DNA of 10,989 nucleotides, taken from contig SLHZ01000350.1 in NCBI GenBank assembly GCA_007135895.1, positions 1-10,989 of the forward strand, in the 5' to 3' direction. Positions 7,179 through 10,989 of this stretch are shown piece by piece. The stretch is from Balneolales bacterium. Its GTDB lineage: Bacteria; Bacteroidota; Rhodothermia; Balneolales; Natronogracilivirgulaceae. How positions within the stretch are numbered: position 1 is the stretch's first letter; each line of letters begins with the position of its first letter. The translations under genes were made by a program, and so were the position numbers. Under the pieces are notes generated by a model that searched no databases, had not been told where the DNA came from, and was given only the letters and a program-made list of their open reading frames with translations.

Positions 7179-7940
7179 TCAGCTGATTTCACTGAGGGCT
7201 TTGACGTATTCACGGCGCATCTCGGCGATTGCCGTGATGGAGATTTCAGCCGGACAAACCGCTTCGCATTCCGCATAGTTGGAGCAGTCGCCGAACCCTT
7301 CTTCGGCCATTTTGTCCACCATCATCACCACCCTGCGCTTGCGTTCGGGTGACCCCTGGGGCAGGTGGGCGAGCTGGGCGATCTTGGCACCGGTAAACAG
7401 GGAGGCCGAGGAGTTGGGACAGGCAGCGATACAGGCTCCGCAACCGATACAGGCGGCATAGTCAAAGGCGATCTCGGAATGGTATTTATCGATGGGAAGG
7501 GAGTTGGCATCGGGTGCGGCACCGGTATTAACCGAAATGTAGCCACCGGCGGCCATGATGCGATCCATGCCTTCACGATCCACCACAAGATCCTTGATGA
7601 TCGGAAAGGCCTTTGCCCTCCAGGGTTCAATCACAATCGTATCACCGTCCTTGTACTTGCGCATGTGAAGCTGGCAGACAGCCGTGGCGCTGTAGGGTCC
7701 GTGCGCCACACCATCCAGCACCAGGTTGCAGGATCCGCATATCCCCTCCCGGCAGTCATGATCAAATTCAACGGGTTCCTGACCCTCGTTCATCAGCCGT
7801 TCATTGAGCCAGTCCAGCATCTCCAGAAATGACATATCCGGATTGACATCGTCCATGGTGTAATCCACCAGTCTTCCCGGACTGTTTTCGCTTTCCTGTT
7901 TCCAGATTTTCAGGTGAATGGTCATCTTTTGATCACTCAT
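7179..7940 (-). CDS. sdhB: Succinate dehydrogenase/fumarate reductase iron-sulfur subunit
   Basis: Electron-transfer subunit of complex II, passing electrons from the flavin of SdhA to quinone at the membrane subunit. It has 253 residues. The N-terminal ferredoxin-like domain has C63, C68, C71 (DCREGICGSC) and C89 for [2Fe-2S]. The C-terminal domain has CIGCGACIAAC (C164, C167, C170, C174), then C219, C225 and C229. By family precedent C164, C167, C170 and C229 bind [4Fe-4S], and C174, C219 and C225 bind [3Fe-4S]. All expected ligands are present. The ATG at 7940 is supported by AGGAG eight bases upstream, which argues against the internal Met6. It is the last gene of sdhCAB, 66 bp after sdhA; recQ follows 188 bp further on. 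Confidence 0.96.
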   Translation of the reverse strand: MSDQKMTIHLKIWKQESENSPGRLVDYTMDDVNPDMSFLEMLDWLNERLMNEGQEPVEFDHDCREGICGSCNLVLDGVAHGPYSATAVCQLHMRKYKDGDTIVIEPWRAKAFPIIKDLVVDREGMDRIMAAGGYISVNTGAAPDANSLPIDKYHSEIAFDYAACIGCGACIAACPNSSASLFTGAKIAQLAHLPQGSPERKRRVVMMVDKMAEEGFGDCSNYAECEAVCPAEISITAIAEMRREYVKALSEIS

Positions 7941-7948
7941 TGATTCTG

Positions 7949-7953
7949 CTCCT
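7949..7953 (-). promoter_or_regulatory. Shine-Dalgarno site of sdhB
   Basis: AGGAG on the minus strand lies 8 bases before the ATG at 7940. It is the clearest ribosome-binding site in the window and fixes the sdhB start. Most other genes here lack an obvious one, as is common in Bacteroidota-like genomes. Confidence 0.65.
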
Positions 7954-7991
7954 ATTCAATACTTGGTTGGATAAAAGGGTATGGTGCCTTC

Positions 7992-8021
7992 TCACTTGCA
8001 GCTCTTTTACTTGTAGCTGCG
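7992..8021 (-). repeat. 15-bp tandem duplication spanning the sdhA stop codon
   Basis: On the minus strand, CGCAGCTACAAGTAA (8021-8007) is followed at once by AAGAGCTGCAAGTGA (8006-7992), matching at 11 of 15 positions. The first copy encodes the SdhA C-terminal R-S-Y-K and stop; the second reads K-S-C-K and stop in the same frame. The result is two in-frame stops 15 bases apart. Confidence 0.5.
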
Positions 8022-9941
8022 TTGTGTCGGGGTCACAAATTTGAAATCTAGTTCTTCCGCGTGTTTCAGCGGAGCTTTATCGTCTCCCCGGTATTCCCAG
8101 GCTGAGACATTGCTGAAGTTTTCATCGTCGCGCACGGCTTCCCCGTCTTCGGTCTGATGCTCCTCACGGAAGTGGCCACCGCAGGACTCTTCCCTGTCCA
8201 GCGCATCCCGGGCCATAAGCTCACCGAGCTCCATATAGTCGGCCACTCTGAGCGCATACTCCAGATACTTGTTGTAGGTGGCGCTTTCTCCGGGGATATT
8301 GACATTGCTCCAGTATTCTTCGCGCAGTTCAGCAATCCGCTGTATGGCCTGTTCCAGCCCCTCACGGTTGCGCGACATGCCCACATGATCCCACATGACC
8401 TGACCCAGTTCGCGGTGCAGATCCAGAACGGTCTTTTTCCCCTTGACAGCAAGCAGGCGGTTAATCCGGTCAACCGTCTCCTTCTCGGTTGTTTCAAAGG
8501 CTTCATGATCGGTGGAGACTTTGGTGGTATGGAGGTTTTCCGCCAGGTAGTCACCAAGGGTATAGGGTATGATGAAGTAGCCATCGGCAAGTCCCTGCAT
8601 CAGGGCGCTGGCACCAAGCCGGTTGCCTCCATGATCGGCGAAATTGGCTTCGCCCAGGACATAGAGGCCGGGAATGGTCGTTGAAAGGTTGTAATCGACC
8701 CAGAGACCGCCCATGGTAAAATGAACAGCCGGGAAAATCCGCATGGGCACTTCATAGGGGTTTTCAGCGGTGATTTTCTCATACATGGCAAACAGGTTAC
8801 CGTATCTGGCCTTGATGGTATCCACCCCGAATTGTGCGATGGCATCGCGGAAATCCAGATAGACCGCCAGGCCCGTTTTGCCGACACCGCGGCCTTCGTC
8901 GCACACATATTTGGCATTGCGGGAAGCCACATCCCGCGGTACCAGGTTGCCGAAACTCGGATAGCGTCGCTCCAGGAAATAATCCCGCTCCTCTTCGGGA
9001 ATATCAGCGGGATGACGCTTGTCATTTTTCTTTTTCGATACCCAGACCCTTCCGTCATTGCGCAGGCTTTCACTCATGAGGGTGAGTTTGGACTGGTACA
9101 ATCCCGATACGGGAATACAGGTCGGGTGTATCTGGGTGAAGCTGGGGTTTCCGAACATGGCACCTCTTTTGTAGCAGCGCCATACGGCGGTGCCGTTGGA
9201 GTTCTTGGCCATGGTCGACAGATAGTAGACATTACCGTATCCTCCGGTACACAGCAGAACGGCATCACCGGCATAGCGCTCGATCTGTCCGCTTACCAGA
9301 TTGCGGACAATCAGACCCCGGGCCTTGCCGTCTATCTTGACCAGGTCGAGCATCTCGCGGCGGGGCAGCATTTTGACCTTGCCGGAGTGAACCTGGCGCA
9401 TCATGGCCGAATAGGCACCGAGCAGCAACTGCTGTCCGGTCTGACCGCGGGCATAAAACGTACGGCTTACCTGGGCCCCGCCAAAAGAGCGATTGTCGAG
9501 CAGTCCGCCATACTCCCGGGCAAAGGGCACACCCTGAGCCACACACTGGTCGATGATGTTGTTACTGACCTGGGCCAGTCGATAGACACTGGCTTCACGG
9601 GACCGGTAGTCACCGCCCTTGATGGTATCGTGAAAGAGACGCCAGACATTGTCGCCGTCATTGACATAGTTCTTGGCGGCATTAATACCTCCCTGTGCCG
9701 CGATACTGTGCGCACGCCGGGCTGAATCCTGGATACAGAAAATGGTGACGTTATAGCCCAGTTCCGCCAGGGATGCGGCAGCCGAAGCACCGGCCAGGCC
9801 GGTACCGACAATGAGGACGTGAAATTTCCGCTTGTTTGCAGGGTTGACCAGCCGCAAGTTGTTTTTATGAAGATCCCATATTTCATGAAGATCTCCTTCG
9901 GGGACTTTTGAATTCAATATTCCGTTTTTTGTTGCAGTCAT
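8007..9941 (-). CDS. sdhA: Succinate dehydrogenase/fumarate reductase flavoprotein subunit
   Basis: Catalytic subunit of complex II, oxidising succinate to fumarate with covalently bound FAD on the cytoplasmic side of the inner membrane. It has 644 residues, in the range of the long SdhA type paired with five-helix cytochrome subunits. The FAD-binding motif IVGTGLAGAS is at 44-53. AHSIAAQGGINAA supplies H78, the expected site of covalent FAD linkage. Active-site elements are IHPTC (H272), PRDVASR (R336, the expected proton-transfer arginine) and VHFTMGG (H407). GEANFADHGGNRLGAS (430-445) completes the FAD site. The C-terminal SCGGHFREEH segment is also typical. The ATG at 9941 has GGAG about nine bases upstream. 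It lies 26 bp after sdhC and 66 bp before sdhB, so one transcript is expected. The stop lies in a small duplication that provides a second in-frame stop. Confidence 0.96.
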   Translation of the reverse strand: MTATKNGILNSKVPEGDLHEIWDLHKNNLRLVNPANKRKFHVLIVGTGLAGASAAASLAELGYNVTIFCIQDSARRAHSIAAQGGINAAKNYVNDGDNVWRLFHDTIKGGDYRSREASVYRLAQVSNNIIDQCVAQGVPFAREYGGLLDNRSFGGAQVSRTFYARGQTGQQLLLGAYSAMMRQVHSGKVKMLPRREMLDLVKIDGKARGLIVRNLVSGQIERYAGDAVLLCTGGYGNVYYLSTMAKNSNGTAVWRCYKRGAMFGNPSFTQIHPTCIPVSGLYQSKLTLMSESLRNDGRVWVSKKKNDKRHPADIPEEERDYFLERRYPSFGNLVPRDVASRNAKYVCDEGRGVGKTGLAVYLDFRDAIAQFGVDTIKARYGNLFAMYEKITAENPYEVPMRIFPAVHFTMGGLWVDYNLSTTIPGLYVLGEANFADHGGNRLGASALMQGLADGYFIIPYTLGDYLAENLHTTKVSTDHEAFETTEKETVDRINRLLAVKGKKTVLDLHRELGQVMWDHVGMSRNREGLEQAIQRIAELREEYWSNVNIPGESATYNKYLEYALRVADYMELGELMARDALDREESCGGHFREEHQTEDGEAVRDDENFSNVSAWEYRGDDKAPLKHAEELDFKFVTPTQRSYK

Positions 9942-9967
9942 AATAGCTTACTCCGGTTATGCCAGTC

Positions 9968-10651
9968 TTAAGAGAGGAACTGTCCGATATAAATACTCAC
10001 AGGCAGGCCGATAAACCCGATGGCCACTACCAGTGCCAGCACATAGGCAATGGTATAGATGGTGGGATTCGTTTTCCGGGACATCCAGCCCAGCGACTGA
10101 AAGGCGCTCCAGATTCCGTGCCGCAGATGCATGCCAAGCAATACCATGATCACCACGTAATAGACCGTGTAGACCGGCTGCTGGAACACCTCTGTCAGAC
10201 GGGCGTGCACATCGTGCATCGCCACCCCATTTACTTCTGTTGGCTTAAAATCATACAAGGCAAACGTATAGAGGTGAGTGAAGACGAACAGCAGCAAGAG
10301 GACTCCGGTCAGGATCATGGAGCGAGAACTCCATGTCTTCCTGCTGAGCCCGCCTCGTGTGGCCTCAACCGTGTAGTGGATGGGTGTGGTCTTTTTGCTG
10401 TCCAGCCAGATGGAAATACCCAGCCAGACATGGTAGACGAAAAAGACCAGCAGACCCAGCCGGACAATCCACAGCAACGGTTCAAGCTGGTGCAGGGTGT
10501 GCGAGTATAGATTGATCGCGTCGGCTCCGGCAAAATAGGAGAGATTGCCGAGCAGGTGGACCATGATGAACAGGACCAGGCCCAGACCTGTCACTCCTGT
10601 TGCTATCTTGCGGCCCACTTGCGATTTGAGGAAAGTGGCTGCTTTAGACAT
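9968..10651 (-). CDS. sdhC: Succinate dehydrogenase cytochrome b subunit (five-helix, b558-like)
   Basis: Membrane anchor of complex II, expected to bind two b hemes and reduce menaquinone. It has 227 residues with five hydrophobic helices at about 16-36, 60-82, 111-133, 160-182 and 200-222. A histidine sits in each of the first four helices, in suitable places for heme ligation: H32 (IMVHLLGN), H74 (FVYHVWLG), H126 (FTHLYTF) and H175 (LGMHLRHG). This is the single-subunit arrangement that replaces separate SdhC and SdhD, and no sdhD is present. ATG at 10651 begins MSKAATFLKSQVGRK, as in relatives; the frame continues upstream to TTG at 10744, but the extra 31 residues look like translated A+T-rich leader. 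There is no clear Shine-Dalgarno. It is the first gene of sdhCAB and is preceded by a long leader. Confidence 0.93.
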   Translation of the reverse strand: MSKAATFLKSQVGRKIATGVTGLGLVLFIMVHLLGNLSYFAGADAINLYSHTLHQLEPLLWIVRLGLLVFFVYHVWLGISIWLDSKKTTPIHYTVEATRGGLSRKTWSSRSMILTGVLLLLFVFTHLYTFALYDFKPTEVNGVAMHDVHARLTEVFQQPVYTVYYVVIMVLLGMHLRHGIWSAFQSLGWMSRKTNPTIYTIAYVLALVVAIGFIGLPVSIYIGQFLS

Positions 10652-10860
10652 AGAGGTAAATACTTGTTTAGGGCAGAAGGAAGAAAAATGATGATAGGTC
10701 AGTGTCAATATAATCTTTCTGAAATATTTATGAAATTTTATCAATAATTGACTTTTTTTTTATGCTTATTTATACCAACTCTACATAAGGAAGACAGCCT
10801 CCACCGTTTAATGGATTCATTGTTTAAAAGGATTCCTTTTTTCTGTGTATGTTTCAGCAG
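10652..10860 (-). promoter_or_regulatory. A+T-rich leader and probable promoter region of sdhCAB
   Basis: This stretch has no gene and is markedly A+T-rich, with a nine-T run on the plus strand near 10751-10760. It is the only sizeable space upstream of the sdh operon, so its promoter should lie here. I could not place a well-spaced promoter pair. TTGACA-like sequence occurs on the minus strand near 10708-10713 without a good -10 partner. A perfect dyad with a single central base, AAAAGGATTCCTTTT (10826-10840), could be an operator. No riboswitch or RNA gene is recognisable. Confidence 0.4.
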
Positions 10861-10989
10861 ATGCAGAAGTCATGATGGCACAGATGCAGAAGTCATGATG
10901 ACACAGATTCAGAAGTCATGATGACACAGATGCAGAAGCTATGATGACACAGATGCAGAAGTCATGATGGCACAGATGCAGAAGTCATG
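10861..10989. repeat. 23-bp tandem repeat array, open at the window end
   Basis: Five full copies start at 10861, 10884, 10907, 10930 and 10953, and a sixth begins at 10976 and is cut at 14 bases by the window edge. Copies begin ATGCAGAAGTCATGATG and end in GCACAG or ACACAG. They are 21-23 of 23 identical: copy 3 has ATTCAG, copy 4 has AGCTATG, and copies 1 and 5 carry GGCAC where 2-4 carry GACAC. Because 23 is not a multiple of three, every frame on both strands meets a TGA within 69 bases, so it is noncoding. Copies 2 and 3 contain the dyad GTCATGATGAC. Confidence 0.93.

Noticed and set aside
8721..9725. Long plus-strand open frame of 334 codons opposite sdhA
   Set aside because: It lies wholly antisense to a gene with every SdhA motif, and its translation shows no family pattern. 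Codon bias of the real gene explains the open antisense frame.
10652..10744. N-terminal extension of SdhC to a TTG at 10744
   Set aside because: The added residues are lysine- and phenylalanine-rich translation of an A+T-rich leader, and the normal family start MSKAATFLKSQVG is at 10651. Similar non-ATG extensions of coaX (TTG 3607), recQ (GTG 7059) and the lipoprotein gene (TTG 4448) were rejected on the same grounds.
10861..10989. CRISPR array
   Set aside because: The 23-bp copies are directly adjacent with no spacers, and no cas gene is present.
1..10989. A previously undescribed multi-gene system such as defence, biosynthetic or mobile
   Set aside because: All genes but the lipoprotein belong to well-known housekeeping families, and no cluster of unknown genes or mobility genes is present. 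Only the spacer repeats stand out.

Overview
The window reads as ordinary chromosome from a member of the Bacteroidota / Rhodothermota / Balneolota group, roughly half G+C. Four things suggest this lineage: a complex II of the three-gene type with a single five-helix cytochrome b; a RecQ helicase whose zinc-cysteine cluster lies near the C terminus, a layout I know from Bacteroidota; a small lipoprotein resembling DUF4296; and the sequence style of the TrmH-like methyltransferase. The genus cannot be fixed from this sequence. I see no phage, transposase, integrase, tRNA, rRNA, CRISPR or defence gene.

Layout. Bases 1-2782 carry three plus-strand genes: a SpoU/TrmH-family RNA 2'-O-methyltransferase, an exported zinc N-acetylmuramoyl-L-alanine amidase, and uridine kinase (udk). 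A type III pantothenate kinase (coaX, minus strand, 2789-3544) converges on udk with only 6 bp between the stop codons. A 191-bp divergent spacer separates coaX from a plus-strand pair: a classical short-chain dehydrogenase/reductase (3736-4473) and a small lipoprotein (about 4520-4933). The rest is minus strand: recQ (5074-6990), then the succinate dehydrogenase operon, transcribed sdhC (10651-9968), sdhA (9941-8007), sdhB (7940-7179). Bases 10652-10989 hold the sdh leader and a 23-bp tandem repeat that runs off the window.

How the genes work together. Only sdhCAB is a clear functional unit: complex II, which couples succinate oxidation to quinone reduction in the inner membrane. The others are independent housekeeping functions: RNA modification, peptidoglycan remodelling, pyrimidine salvage, coenzyme A synthesis, a redox enzyme of unknown substrate and DNA repair.

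The least ordinary material is between the genes. Several spacers carry their own short degenerate direct repeats: an 18-bp period across most of the amidase-udk spacer, a weak 17-bp period after the lipoprotein gene, a 19-bp doublet beside an imperfect nested inverted repeat between sdhB and recQ, a 15-bp duplication across the sdhA stop codon, and the 23-bp array upstream of sdhC. The units differ from spacer to spacer, which suggests repeated local slippage-type expansion rather than one dispersed element. I did not find a convincing undescribed multi-gene system here.
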